Source of the DNA: Luteitalea sp.
GTDB lineage: Bacteria; Acidobacteriota; Vicinamibacteria; Vicinamibacterales; Vicinamibacteraceae
NCBI GenBank assembly: GCA_009377605.1
Contig: WHTT01000036.1
Span: forward strand, 1-61,856
Length of the DNA stretch: 61,856 nt
Direction of reading: 5' to 3'
The notes under the pieces are model-generated. The model saw only the letters and a list, made by a program, of their open reading frames with translations, had not been told where the DNA came from and ran no database searches. This document shows positions 8,431-18,200 of the stretch, piece after piece. The stretch's first letter is position 1. Each line of letters starts with the position of its first letter. A program made the translations under genes and the position numbers.

Positions 8431-8945
8431 AGGGTGCCAAATCGATCTTCGAATGCCATGCTGCCAAGAGGCTGTCCATCGTTCCCTTGGCCGGTGTACT
8501 CGACGGCGATCTCGTTGAACGAGAAGCTGACGTGCTCGAAGGGCTCCGGTCTGCCGCCCGTGTCGCCGGCCTCGATATTGAGTGACGTGACGTGCCCTTG
8601 CTTGATGGTGATCTTCAGAAATTCGTGCTGGATCCCGCCCGCCTTGCGCAGGGTGAGCACCGCTTCGGGAATCACCTGATTCCGCCGTAACGCGAGCATC
8701 AAGGCGGTCGAGGCGCTATCGACCCGCTTGACGATCTTCAGCTCCTGGACGGTGGCCTTCCCCGATGCGCCTCCGCCACCAAGGGCGGTGTTGGCCTGCA
8801 TGCCCCACGACCAACGCACGACGTCGATCTCGCCGCCGTGCGCCTGGTCCTGCGACTCCCCCTTGATCCCCTTGACCTTGAGGAACATGTCGCCGGCGCC
8901 GGCCCCTATTGGGGAACTCGGGAATTTCGCGTCACTGATCGCCAT
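8427..8945 (-). CDS. hcp: Hcp family type VI secretion tube protein (second copy)
   Basis: Hcp forms the stacked hexameric inner tube that is expelled with the spike. The 172-residue product has the Hcp1 pattern: DMFLKVKGIKGESQDQAHGGEIDVVRWSWGM split around residues 19-50, a Gly-rich loop (ALGGGGASGKAT), then IKRVDSASTALMLALRRNQ-type strand/helix and EFLKITIKQGHVTS and FNEIAVEYTGQ. It is longer at the N-terminus than the copy at 9627-10109 (about 18 extra residues, SSPIGAGAG). It overlaps tagJ by 4 bp. The two Hcps are clearly divergent, so they may build mixed tubes or carry different cargo; that is inference. Confidence 0.92.
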   Translation of the reverse strand: MAISDAKFPSSPIGAGAGDMFLKVKGIKGESQDQAHGGEIDVVRWSWGMQANTALGGGGASGKATVQELKIVKRVDSASTALMLALRRNQVIPEAVLTLRKAGGIQHEFLKITIKQGHVTSLNIEAGDTGGRPEPFEHVSFSFNEIAVEYTGQGNDGQPLGSMAFEDRFGTL

Positions 8946-8981
8946 GGTCCGTCAAGCTCCCGCCCAGCGCTTAATCACCGA

Positions 8982-9479
8982 TCAACCACCGTACTGTTGT
9001 GCCTCGCCGCGTCTCTGCCGCAATGCCCGCCTGAGCATCTCAGGCGTGTCCTTGTGCTCGGGTAGGGTAGAGAATAGGTCAGGCCTGGCACGCTCCGCGA
9101 CTTCCAAGAGCACCCCCAATGCATACCTTTGATTTCTGATTGTCGAGACGCTCTGCGGATTACTGTGCCTAATCGGATCCATGCATTGGTCTGGGTACAG
9201 GGGGACCCCAGCCCGCCGAGCCTGATCCTTGAAGTGCATGATGTAGCGTTGCGTTATGGGCCCGACGATGCCGTCCACCATGATGTCTGGCTCGTCCGGC
9301 AACGGAGCGTACTCGCCTTTCGGATCGAAGCCTTGGATGTAAACCATTCTGAGCAGTGCTTGCACCAACATCACGTCATCTTTGCGGTTCGCGGCGGCCC
9401 GTCCAACGCGAAAGTCGGCGTTGTATGATTCGTATTCTGGGCCGCCGCCGGGGTTCTCTCGCACCGTAACGCATGCCAT
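8982..9479 (-). CDS. Peptidoglycan-binding-domain-like protein encoded between two hcp genes
   Basis: A 165-residue protein starting MACVTVRENPGG; ATG 9479 is preferred over an upstream in-frame ATG (9620) because the DNA between them is a family B repeat. Residues about 30-100 resemble a PG_binding_1 fold: DDVMLVQALLRMVYIQGF, then IMVDGIVGPITQRYIMHFK, matching the family's DGxxGPxT-x-aaixxFQ. The second half has no recognised domain; no signal peptide or membrane segment is seen. Lying between two hcp genes it could be an Hcp-associated cargo, adaptor or cell-wall-contacting component. No catalytic residues of an amidase or muramidase are visible, so it is not called an effector. It is 36 bp upstream of the second hcp. 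Confidence 0.7.
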   Translation of the reverse strand: MACVTVRENPGGGPEYESYNADFRVGRAAANRKDDVMLVQALLRMVYIQGFDPKGEYAPLPDEPDIMVDGIVGPITQRYIMHFKDQARRAGVPLYPDQCMDPIRHSNPQSVSTIRNQRYALGVLLEVAERARPDLFSTLPEHKDTPEMLRRALRQRRGEAQQYGG

Positions 9480-9511
9480 TGTTTTACTCCCAAAGGACCG
9501 GTGGTGAAAGT

Positions 9512-9593
9512 GCCGTACGTCGCAGATGGCGTCCGCCTTCGCCGCTTCGGCGAGACAGGCCCACCGGCACTGAAGGCCTGCGCGACGTACGGC
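9512..9593. repeat. Family B element bracketed by a 12-bp inverted repeat, between hcp and the PG-binding gene
   Basis: GCCGTACGTCGC (9512-9523) and GCGACGTACGGC (9582-9593) are perfect inverted copies around a family B core CCGCCTTCGCCGCTTCGGCGAGACAGG. Folded in RNA the element would separate the first hcp from downstream genes. This is the clearest free-standing (non-coding) family B copy. Confidence 0.7.
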
Positions 9594-9626
9594 GCGGGCG
9601 GCGCTCGGCACCTTCACCATCGGCGG

Positions 9627-10109
9627 CTATCCTTCTTTGTTAGCCTTGATGTCATACTTGAACTTGATCCCAGCATCGAGCGATCCATCGGCTTTCTGCC
9701 CCTTGTATTCCAGGTCCACCTTTGCGAACTGAAACGAGACGTTCTCCACCAGGCCACCATCGCTGCCGTTGCCCGAGGGCGTCACGCCGGTGATGAGGAC
9801 GTCCTCCATCTTGTAGATGAGGAACTCCTCCTGGACCTTGCCTGCCTTCCGCGCGGTGAGGGTCGCCTCTTTGATGTGCTCACCAGTCGCGCACGCTTTT
9901 AGAAGAGTCGGTGACGCCTTGTCGACGAAGTGGGTGAACGAGAAGTCGCTGAAGCTCGCTTTGCCCGTACCGCCGCCGCCACCGGCGGCCATGGAACCGC
10001 TCTGCGTTACGCCCCACGACCATGCGAGGAGCTCGATTTCGTCTTTGTGTTTGCTGTCGGTCGATTCGCCCTTGATGTCGCCAATCTTTAGAAAGATATC
10101 TGCTGCCAT
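9627..10109 (-). CDS. hcp: Hcp family type VI secretion tube protein (first copy)
   Basis: The 160-residue product is a standard-length Hcp: MAADIFLKIGDIKGESTDSK at the start, then DEIELLAWSWGVTQSG, a Gly-rich loop (MAAGGGGGTGKA), FTHFVDKASPTLLKACATGEH, EATLTARKAGKVQEEFLIYKM and FAKVDLEYKGQ. An AGGAGG-type ribosome-binding site precedes the ATG (complement of CCTCCT at 10117-10122). Secreted tube subunits are usually needed in large amounts, and its gene directly follows tssC (56 bp gap) with a repeat hairpin downstream that could protect the 5' part of the transcript. It is probably the main structural Hcp; the second copy is the diverged one. Confidence 0.94.
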   Translation of the reverse strand: MAADIFLKIGDIKGESTDSKHKDEIELLAWSWGVTQSGSMAAGGGGGTGKASFSDFSFTHFVDKASPTLLKACATGEHIKEATLTARKAGKVQEEFLIYKMEDVLITGVTPSGNGSDGGLVENVSFQFAKVDLEYKGQKADGSLDAGIKFKYDIKANKEG

Positions 10110-10165
10110 GACAATCCTCCTGCGTTGAGTCCGAACCGTGAGTCGGTGTTAAGCGAGTGGTGATA

Positions 10166-11665
10166 TCAGCCGGCCGCCTTGGCGGACGGCAACTTGGAAA
10201 CGAGCCGCAGAGACACAGTGAGGCCTTCCAGCTGATAGTGCGGGCGAAGGAAGAACTTCGCCGCGTAATAACCTGGATTCCCCTCGACCTCTTCTACTTG
10301 GACTTCGGCGGCGGCCAGCGGCTTCTGCGCCTTGGTGCTCTCCGACGAATGCGCCGGATCGCCGTCGACGTAATTCATGATCCATCGCTGCAGCCACCGC
10401 TGCATGTCATCTCGTTCCTTGAACGACCCGATCTTGTCGCGCACGATACACTTGAGATAATGCGCAAACCGGCAGCAAGCGAACAAATAGGGGAGCCGTG
10501 CGGCCAACTTGGCGTTGGCGGAGGCATCCGGGTCGTCGTACTCGAAGGGCTTCTGCAACGACTGCGCCCCGATGAACGCGGCGAAGTCAGAGTTCTTCTT
10601 GTGCACGAGCGGCATGAACCCGTTCTTCGCCAGCTCCGCTTCGCGGCGGTCACTGATGGCGATTTCCGTCGGACACTTCATATCCACGCCGCCATCGTCG
10701 GTGGGGAACGTGTGGGTGGGGAGGCCTTCGACCGCGCCGCCGGACTCGATGCCGCGGATCCGTGAGCACCATCCGTAGAGCTTGAACGAGCGGTTGATGT
10801 TCACCGCCATGGCGTAGGCGGCGTTCGCCCAGGTGTATCGACTATGGTCGGCGGCCCCGGTCTCTTCTTCGAAGTCGAACTCTTCAACCGGGCTGGTCTT
10901 CGCGCCGTACGGCAGGCGCGAGAGATAGCGCGGCATCGCCAGTCCGACATAGCGGGAGTCGTCTGACTCGCGCAGCGATCGCCACCCGGCATATTCAGGC
11001 GTGGTGAAGATCTTGGTCAGGTCCCGAGGATTCGCGAGCTCCTGCCAGCTCGACATCTGCATCACCGTCGGCGAAGCGCCAGCAATGAATGGGGTATGCG
11101 CGGCGGCCGAAACCTGGGACAGTTCGCCGAGCAACTCGACATCTGGCGGCGTCTGGTCGAAGTAGTAGTCCCCCACGAGACAGCCAAAGGGCTCGCCACC
11201 GAATTGGCCATATTCGGCCTCGTAGATCTTCTTGAAGATCGGGCTCTGATCCCAGGCGGTTCCCTTGTACCGCTTCAAGGTCTTCCCGAGGTCGGCCTTG
11301 CTGACGTTCATGAAGCGAATCTTCAGCATCTCGTCGGTTTCGGTGTTGGTGACGAGATAGTGCAGCCCGCGCCATGCACCTTCGAGCTTCTGGAAGTCCT
11401 CCTGGTGCAGGATCTGGTTGATCTGCTCCGTCAGCGTCTTGTCCAGCTCGGCGATGATCGCCTCGATGGACTTGACGACGTCGGCGCCAATCAGCTTCGT
11501 CTGTGAAAGCGCCTGCTCAGCGAGCGTGCGAACGGCTCGCTCCACCGCTTCCTTGGCTTCGTCGGTCTTTGGCTTGAATTCTTTTCTCAGGAGAGAATCG
11601 AACTCATTCGCTTCGACGGCCCCAATGGCCGATGTTGTGTCTTGCTGGGATTTCGTGTCAGCCAT
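10166..11665 (-). CDS. tssC: Type VI secretion sheath large subunit TssC (VipB)
   Basis: Large subunit of the contractile sheath; forms a heterodimer with TssB that polymerises around the Hcp tube. The 499-residue product shows the family landmarks: LEGAWRGLHYLVTNTETDEM, FKKIYEAEYGQFGGEPFGCL, GDYYFDQTPPDVELL, FIAGASPTVMQMSSWQELANP, PRYLSRLPYGAKTSPVEEFDF, WANAAYAMAVNINRSFKLYG and a C-terminal NPGYYAAKFFLRPHYQLEGL followed by SLRLVSKLP. The length matches the usual ~490-500. It is separated from tssB by a 123-bp gap holding two hairpins, longer than most gaps in the operon. Confidence 0.96.
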   Translation of the reverse strand: MADTKSQQDTTSAIGAVEANEFDSLLRKEFKPKTDEAKEAVERAVRTLAEQALSQTKLIGADVVKSIEAIIAELDKTLTEQINQILHQEDFQKLEGAWRGLHYLVTNTETDEMLKIRFMNVSKADLGKTLKRYKGTAWDQSPIFKKIYEAEYGQFGGEPFGCLVGDYYFDQTPPDVELLGELSQVSAAAHTPFIAGASPTVMQMSSWQELANPRDLTKIFTTPEYAGWRSLRESDDSRYVGLAMPRYLSRLPYGAKTSPVEEFDFEEETGAADHSRYTWANAAYAMAVNINRSFKLYGWCSRIRGIESGGAVEGLPTHTFPTDDGGVDMKCPTEIAISDRREAELAKNGFMPLVHKKNSDFAAFIGAQSLQKPFEYDDPDASANAKLAARLPYLFACCRFAHYLKCIVRDKIGSFKERDDMQRWLQRWIMNYVDGDPAHSSESTKAQKPLAAAEVQVEEVEGNPGYYAAKFFLRPHYQLEGLTVSLRLVSKLPSAKAAG

Positions 11666-11690
11666 GACTAGTCTCCGCGCGTCCGTCGAT

Positions 11691-11759
11691 GGCGGCCCTC
11701 AAGGGCCGCCCTACCGCAAGATGTCGAAGGTGGCGGTAGGGCGCGGCGTTCGCCGCGCC
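11691..11759. repeat. Pair of family A hairpins between tssB and tssC
   Basis: GGCGGCCCT-CA-AGGGCCGCC (11691-11710, followed by CTACC) and GGCGCGGCG-TT-CGCCGCGCC (11740-11759, preceded by GGTAGG) are in opposite orientation, so the GTAGGG ends face each other. This is the head-to-head arrangement seen in paired bacterial REP elements. TssB and TssC are made in roughly equal amounts, so mRNA processing here is a possible but unproven role. Confidence 0.75.
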
Positions 11760-11788
11760 AAGCCCGATGTCGAGGTCGAGCCCCCCTC

Positions 11789-12301
11789 TTAGGACGAGGC
11801 TTCATCCTCCGGCTTACTCGTTGTCGCGAGCGTCTGCAGAAGAGCCGGATCCTGTAACAGCTTGCTCACGAGCTCCTCCGCCCCGGTCTTACCGTCCATG
11901 TACGTGATCAGGTTGGCAAGCTGCTGCCGCGCTTCGAGCAGCTGGTTCAGGGCGTCCACCTTGCGAGCAATCGCCGCCGGTGAAAAGTCGTCCATGCTCT
12001 CGAACGTCAGCTCGACGTTGAGGTTGCCGTCGCCCGTGAGCGTGTTCGGCACCTGAAACGCCACGCGCGGCTTCATCGCCTTCATGCGACTGTCGAAGTT
12101 GTCGACATCGATCTCGAGAAACTTCCGATCGGCCACGGGCGGCAATGCCTCGGTCGGCTTACCCGACAAATCCGCCAAGACCCCCATGACAAAGGGGAGC
12201 TGAATCTTCTTCTCCGCCCCATACAGCTCGACGTCGTACTCGATCTGCACACGGGGCGCTCGATTGCGCGCGATGAATTTCTGACTGCTCGACTTCGCCA
12301 C
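11789..12301 (-). CDS. tssB: Type VI secretion sheath small subunit TssB (VipA)
   Basis: Small sheath subunit, partner of TssC. The 170-residue product has the family pattern: IARNRAPRVQIEYDVELYG, KKIQLPFVMGVLADLSGK, FLEIDVDNFDSRMKAMKPRV (the nearly invariant D-x-D-N-F-D), FQVPNTLT, LTFESMDDFSPAAIARKVD, LLEARQQLANLITYMDGK and AEELVSKLLQDPALL. The ATG is preceded by AGGAGG-like sequence (complement of CACCTCCT at 12305-12312). The C-terminal tail is short and acidic. It follows tssA by 33 bp. Confidence 0.96.
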   Translation of the reverse strand: MAKSSSQKFIARNRAPRVQIEYDVELYGAEKKIQLPFVMGVLADLSGKPTEALPPVADRKFLEIDVDNFDSRMKAMKPRVAFQVPNTLTGDGNLNVELTFESMDDFSPAAIARKVDALNQLLEARQQLANLITYMDGKTGAEELVSKLLQDPALLQTLATTSKPEDEASS

Positions 12302-12334
12302 GACGCACCTCCTAGTGGGCTGTCTCCGACAGCA

Positions 12335-13360
12335 CTACTCGTCTTGTCTCACGCCACCTGCTGCGCGCGCCACCGGGAGCGCCTCAGGGGCAATATCAGC
12401 CAGCACTTCGAGAAAATCCTTGGACACCAGACGCTTCGCGCGTTCCAGGAACAACGGGATCGGACTGGACGGCTCGTTGCTGCGAAAGTAGTCGGCCACG
12501 GCGTCCAACGCCCGGATGGCATCCTGGCGCGATTTGATCGCGCCGACCGCCACTGCAGCAGGGCGCGGCTCTCCGTCGGTCTCTGCCGTGGTGTCGTCGG
12601 CGTGTGTTGCGTCCGGACGCGACGCCAACTGCGCGCGCAGCAGCCGATTCATTCTGACGAGAGGCGCCGACAACGGGTCGAAGCTGGGCACCACTTCGGG
12701 GCCGCCTTCTGTCAGCATCAGCGTGTCGATCCGGTTCAAGGCGTCTACCGCACCGGCGACGCTCTGCTGCAGACCCTCCAACTCGTCCAGCGGCATCTCG
12801 GTAAAGGCCGCATTGATCTGCCCTTCGTCAGCCTTGACATCCGCCGTGCCCATCGGGGCTTGACCTGTGGCGATCTCGATGTCGCGGAGGCTGAACGTGC
12901 CGTGCTGACGATTGTCGACCAGCGGCACACGCCGGAGCCGCTCCACGACCGCCATCGGATCGGCAAAGCAGTTCAGCGCGTTTCGCCGGGCAATCGCGTC
13001 CTCATCCAGGAGCGGATACACCTGGCCCCAATACGACTCGAGCCATCGCGACGCGACCGTGAGCGTCTCTAAAAACGCCGGAAGCCCGTCAGTTCTCAAC
13101 AGCGCTGTGCCCAAATATGCCAGGAGCCGAAGATCTTTACTCTTGCTCAACGCCTCGGTCGCGTTCGCTCGGATCTCGTCCCATTCCGGCGGCTTCCGGC
13201 GCTCGGACGGATCAGGCGGAGCGTCCAGCGACGTCGACTGTCCGAACAACCGCAGCGCATCGAACGAGGCCAGCAGCGCTGTGTCCTCCAGATCTTCTCC
13301 ACACGGCTGATCGACTGTCACTGGTTGCAGCAGGGTTTCACCATCCCATCCAGCAGTCAT
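12335..13360 (-). CDS. tssA: Type VI secretion assembly protein TssA (ImpA N-terminal domain)
   Basis: TssA caps or primes the growing sheath-tube at the membrane complex or distal end. The 341-residue product begins with the ImpA-N domain: LLQPVTVDQPCGEDLE, a variable linker, WDEIRANATEALSKSKDLRL, GLPAFLETLTVASRWLESYWGQVYP split by family-typical W-x-x-x-Y-P, and LNCFADPMAVVERLRRVPLV. The C-terminal third is shorter than in long TssA proteins and ends with FRSNEPSSPIPLFLERAKRLV, then LEVLADIAPE, a common short-TssA tail. It is the first gene after a 316-bp gap and a putative promoter, so it may lead a second transcript covering tssA to tssH. Confidence 0.93.
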   Translation of the reverse strand: MTAGWDGETLLQPVTVDQPCGEDLEDTALLASFDALRLFGQSTSLDAPPDPSERRKPPEWDEIRANATEALSKSKDLRLLAYLGTALLRTDGLPAFLETLTVASRWLESYWGQVYPLLDEDAIARRNALNCFADPMAVVERLRRVPLVDNRQHGTFSLRDIEIATGQAPMGTADVKADEGQINAAFTEMPLDELEGLQQSVAGAVDALNRIDTLMLTEGGPEVVPSFDPLSAPLVRMNRLLRAQLASRPDATHADDTTAETDGEPRPAAVAVGAIKSRQDAIRALDAVADYFRSNEPSSPIPLFLERAKRLVSKDFLEVLADIAPEALPVARAAGGVRQDE

Positions 13361-13676
13361 ACGGCGGCCTCTCCACGGCGACGGGAGCCAGCCTTACGCG
13401 ACCCTCCACCTCTGTGGTACGCCCTCTCCTGCGAATAACGATGGAGTGCCCCTCGGCGAACAGTGCTCAAGTATTGCCCTTACCCGAGGAATGGGGAAAG
13501 TGACCTTGTGGACCCTGCGAGTAACGACCACTACATATTGCGCAGACCGCGCTATGTTGTGCAGCAGTGAGCCCTAGGTCGGCTACCGCCCGCTTCCCGA
13601 AAGCTGCCAAGTTCCTGAAACGAGGCAGATTCTATCGACTTTCGCCGAAAAGTCCAAAGCGAATGAGGAGTCAGGG
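13361..13676 (-). promoter_or_regulatory. Gap upstream of tssA with a candidate sigma-70 promoter
   Basis: This 316-bp gap is the longest inside the secretion cluster and has no credible reading frame. Reading the minus strand, TTGGAC (13657-13652), a 17-nt spacer and TAGAAT (13634-13629) form a plausible promoter; the -10 matches consensus at 5 of 6 positions, the -35 at 3 of 6. It would give a leader of about 260 nt before the tssA ATG. No sigma-54 GG-N10-GC element is convincing. The rest of the gap has no strong hairpin or repeat. Confidence 0.4.
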
Positions 13677-15155
13677 TTACGTACATGCCTCCGCGATGAG
13701 CACGGTGACATTGTCCGGCGCACCGGCATCCAGGGTGGTCCTGATCAGTCCTTCCACCGCCGCGCCGATGTCCTCGCGCTCGAGCCATTCACCGAGACGG
13801 GCGTCCGGAATGGCTCGTGTCAGTCCATCAGAGCACAGCAGAAACCGATCGCCCAGCTGCACATCACCCCGATAGACGTCGAGCTCCAATTGGGGATGGA
13901 TCCCGACGGCCCGCGTCACGGTGTGCGAGCGCTCTTGCCCGGCGAGCGGATCCGAGGCTCCTGGACTGTGATCGCGCGTGACCTGTTCCAGCCGGCCCGT
14001 GCGCCACCGATACACGCGACTGTCGCCGGCCCAGAGGACCACACACCGCGTGCCGCGTACCAGCAAGACAGCAACCGTGCTCCCGCTGCGATCGGCATGG
14101 GCGGCATCCCCCGCTCGGCGAACGAGGTGCGCGTTGACCTCTTGCACACGCGCATAGGCAGCGTCGATGAGATCTTCGAAGGCGGGATGCGGTACGAGAT
14201 CCGCGAGCGCGTCACAAACCATTCGGCTCGCCATTTCGCCGTCGCTGTGTCCGCCAAGACCGTCGGCCACCACCCACAGCCCGATCTCTGGCCGTTCGAC
14301 AAACGCATCCTCATTGTTCGCGCGCGCCCGCCCGACGTCACTCGCGGCGGCCGATCGAACGCGGAGCGGCGTCTCGCCCTCCACGAGCGCATCCGGCAGG
14401 ATCCGATCCGTCTCGATATGTGCTGGGATCGATTGCCAGTGGTGGCGCGCCCATGCCCCCTCCAAGAGCGCCGCGAACGTTTCTGGATGCGGCAAGCCCC
14501 GCACAATCAAGCAACTGGGCTCGACAATGGAGGACCCTGCGGTCCACCACACCATCAAGGGCTCGTACAGGGTCGACAACCGGTGTGAAAGCAGCTGCTC
14601 GAAGCATGGTGTGAGCTCTTCGAGTGAGCCAATGGGGAAGTGCCAACCGCTCGTCTGTCCGTCGTCGTTCAGCATCGCAGCCGCGCCCGGATGGAGCGCC
14701 ACACGCGCCGGTAGACTGACCGACACCAGGTCGTCGGCCAGGCGGATCACGCGCTCGTCGAAGCTCTCGAAATCGACCTGCTCCGCCGCGAGGGTGTCGA
14801 TCACCAAGCGCTCGGCACGGTCGAAGAACGGCGCGGTCCCGGTCACCGCCGCGATGAGACCAGCGGAAGCTGGCAGCTCCGTGACGACTGTCAGCGGAAA
14901 GTAGCGTCCAACGCGATCGACGCTGGGCACCATCAGGCCGATGACGGGGGCTGAACCGCAGGTGCCCGGCGCCCCCATGAAGCGCCACGCCGGACTCGTG
15001 AGATAGACGTCGAGCCAACGTTCACCGAGCGCCGAACGGCTGGCCGCCATTGACTCCTGCAGCCATGCATCCCACACGCTCACGAACGCGTCGGACGTTC
15101 GCCGACGCAGGAAATCGCCGTGGCTCGGCAGCTTGCCGTACAGGCCTACTTCCAA
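13677..15155 (-). CDS. tagF-pppA: TagF-PppA fusion: type VI post-translational regulator and PP2C phosphatase
   Basis: A 492-residue fusion of two regulators usually encoded separately. Residues 1 to about 240 are TagF: MEVGLYGKLPSHGDFLRRR, DAWLQESMAAS, SPAWRFMGAPGTCG, GLMVPSVDRVGRYFPL. Residues about 250-492 are a metal-dependent PP2C phosphatase with its conserved motifs: NNEDAF, VVADGLGGHSDGE, SGSTVAVLL, VVLWAGDSRVYRW, TRAVG, LCSDGLTRAI and APDNVTVL. In other bacteria PppA reverses phosphorylation of Fha by the kinase PpkA, and TagF represses assembly independently. The fusion joins both 'off' functions in one chain. It lies 45 bp after tssM in the operon. The metal-binding aspartates appear intact. 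Confidence 0.93.
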   Translation of the reverse strand: MEVGLYGKLPSHGDFLRRRTSDAFVSVWDAWLQESMAASRSALGERWLDVYLTSPAWRFMGAPGTCGSAPVIGLMVPSVDRVGRYFPLTVVTELPASAGLIAAVTGTAPFFDRAERLVIDTLAAEQVDFESFDERVIRLADDLVSVSLPARVALHPGAAAMLNDDGQTSGWHFPIGSLEELTPCFEQLLSHRLSTLYEPLMVWWTAGSSIVEPSCLIVRGLPHPETFAALLEGAWARHHWQSIPAHIETDRILPDALVEGETPLRVRSAAASDVGRARANNEDAFVERPEIGLWVVADGLGGHSDGEMASRMVCDALADLVPHPAFEDLIDAAYARVQEVNAHLVRRAGDAAHADRSGSTVAVLLVRGTRCVVLWAGDSRVYRWRTGRLEQVTRDHSPGASDPLAGQERSHTVTRAVGIHPQLELDVYRGDVQLGDRFLLCSDGLTRAIPDARLGEWLEREDIGAAVEGLIRTTLDAGAPDNVTVLIAEACT

Positions 15156-15200
15156 CGGACCGCACCAAGAAGAGAGAGGGCACGGCGCTTACCCCGCGCC

Positions 15201-18200
15201 TCAAAGCTCACACGTGAACCGCCGCCAGTCCCGCTTTGCGAACGGATTGTACACGCTGTCGGCTTCGATGATCACTCGAGCTCGATGCCCGCGCGCTTGA
15301 AAGATGAGCGCGGAGCGCACGTCAGATTCACGCTCTTCCCGTGCGGCGTCGATCAACCGAAACCAGGCCCATGGCCCATGGAACAACGGGTTGCGCTCTC
15401 GCCGACCGGAGCCATCCGCGAACACGACCGCAGCCCCGGCGCCGGGCTTGGGACCGGGCCAGACTGCCGTCACACTGCGCTGGGGAACCCGATAGTCGAA
15501 CACCTGGCCGTCGCCCTCGAGCGCGAAATGCGTCGTCGACGCGTCGACGTCCGCGATCGTGACCGTGAAGGGCACGCGTAACGTGCTCGAGGTTCGATTG
15601 AAGAACAGCTCGCGAAGCCGTTCGGCCCCTTCGAATTGATGCAGCATCGCCGGTGACCCACGCACGGCGCCACGGCGCCATGTCCAGGGACTCTGCGATC
15701 TGTCGACCAACGGCTCCAAGTGCTCTTTGAAGAACTTGTCGAACACGCCGCCGTAGCCGAGCAGACGCGCGAAGTCCGACAGCCGCACGTCCGTCCTGCT
15801 GTCTGTCGCGAAGGGATAGCGACCTGCAAGGAGCGTCGTGCACTGGCGCAGCACGTTTTGGCTATAGAGCGTCTCGAGCTCGCTGCTCGCACCCGAGATC
15901 ACCGTTGCTTCGGCCCTCCGACCGATTTGCGTGATCAGTGTCTGGATCACTGGTGGAAGTGCCTCGGCCTCCTGTTGCAGCGATTGCACCATGTCGCGGA
16001 GGGTCGGATCCGACAACGCGTCGAGCGGAGTGGCGGCACCCACCTCGGGACCCAGGGAGCGGAGATGCTGCTGAATCTGACCGATGCGACCAAGGAGACG
16101 GTCGAGCGGCGCGTTGCCTGGCTCACCCTGCATCAGTCGATGAATCGGCTGGAACTGCGCCGTGACGAGCGCGCCTGGCAACGCATCCGGCTTGCCTGTG
16201 GGCTCTGCTTCCTGACGGAAGAGACCGCCGAGGCGGTCCGTGAGCTTCTCTCTCACCGACGGTGCGGCCGTGGAGGACTCTTTTGGCTTCGGGTGCTCGA
16301 CGAGCGTTGTATTCTCGACAACGGCTGTGAGAAGGCCGCGCAGCGGCGAGGCCGGCCCGGCCAGCGTGCCGAGCGCATCCCTGGCCTCCGACACCGTGGT
16401 GAACGGCACGAGCTCGAGGTCGTCGAGGATGCCCTCCCAGGTCGCGATGTAGTCCCGTTCGTACAGATGGGTCACCTCTGCTGCAAGCCTCGATGGGTTG
16501 CGGGCGGCCGCGCCACCCTCGCCCCACACCCAGTCATCCGCGGCGAATTGTGCCACCAGCTTGCTCATGTCGCGGCGGGTGACTTGCTGGAACACCCTGC
16601 GGCTGTAGACACTGGACAACGGCTCGGCCAGGCTTCTTCCGCTCCTGCGTCTGAGCACCTCTTCGACCCCGACACCGGCAGCCAAGTCGAGGCGCACCGC
16701 CCGCGCGCTGTCGTCGGTATACGCACGGTTGAGTCGGCTATAGATGAGCCGTGGAATCGATGCCTGGCGGATGGTGCTGCGCGCCTGCGCCACGAGCGAC
16801 GGATTCAGGGTGATCGCGCGAAGCGTGTCCCCGGAGTCCAGCAAGCTCTGGAAGTGTTTCGACAATGAGCTAGGTAGGGCCGCCTCGCCGAGGCGGCCGT
16901 CTCGGTCAGGCGCGGCGCTCTTCATCGTTTGCCACTCGAGATCCGCGACGAAGCGCAGGTGCTCCTTGTCCAAGCGCTTCGGCTCACCGAGCATGAGGTA
17001 CGCTTTCAGATACTCGTAGAGCTTTTCCGGTTCCGGCGCGAACTCGACCAGACGTTTCTCGATGCGTGCCGTCAATCGCGGCAACAGGGCCCCGTCGAGC
17101 TCCCGGAGGTACGCGTCGCGCGCGGCATTGCCGACCGATCGCCCTTGATAGAGCCCCCATCGCATCGCCCACGGCGTCTTGTCTCGATGGCGGTTTGCCG
17201 AATCGGCCACGGCGCGGATCGCATCAAGGCGTGGCAGCAGCGCGTCGAGCGAGCCATCCGCGGAGACGGAGGGCACCTGCTGAAGCTTGGTAATGTCCGC
17301 CGCGGTCTCCGCAAGGTACGTGCGGTTGCGACCGCAACTCACCGACAACACGAGAACGCCAACGAGGGCCACGAGAACGATGGCGGCGTAGGACCCCAGT
17401 TGCCAGGCGGCCTTCCGCACTTCCAGCCGTCGGTTCACGCCGGCGAGCCCCGACTCGCCGATCAGCACCTCCTTGAGGAGCCGTTCGACGAAGTACGCCT
17501 TGCCACGTCCGGTGGGTGGCACCACGGCCTCGGCCGTGACTCCAAATCTGCGGCCGATGGCGCCCAACAACCGATCGATCGGCGTGCCCTCCTGCGTCCC
17601 GCTGGTGAAGTACACGCCGCGCAGCAGGATCTGCTGGTCGAAACGCGTCGACCCAAACAGCTCGCCCACGAACTGCGTGAGCATGCCACCGAGCGCGGCC
17701 ATCTGCTGAGGGAAGGCAAAGAGCTTCGTGCGGCGTCGAACATCACGATCTTCTTCGACCCGTGCGTAGACCCTCGCGTTGAGACGTGCCATCAACTGGT
17801 CGAACTCGGCAGGAAATGCCTGCGTGGCCTCGCCACCAACCGTCTGCTCGTACGGGAACGTGACGCCCCATACTTGCGCGCGGCCTTCCTGCGCGAGATC
17901 GTCGAAGTACTCGGTAAACCCGGCGACGAGATCGCACTTCGTCACGAGCACGTAGACCGGCAGTCGGATGTGCAGCTCCCGGTTCAGCTCGTTCAACCGA
18001 CGGCGTGCGGCCTCGACGTGAGCCTCTCGGCCGGGCTCGCCCTGCACCATCAGGTCGTGCGCGCTGATCGTGAGGATGACACCGTTCAGTGGCCGTCGCT
18101 TGCGGTACTTGCGCAACAGCCCCAGGAATTCTGCCCAGCCTGCGCTGTCGGACGCTCGGTCGGAGTCCTGGGTGGTGTAGCGGCCCGCGGTGTCGAGAAA

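Noticed and set aside
13361-13676. Sigma-54 promoter upstream of tssA
   Set aside because: No GG-N10-GC pair with acceptable flanks was found on the minus strand; a sigma-70-like site fits better.
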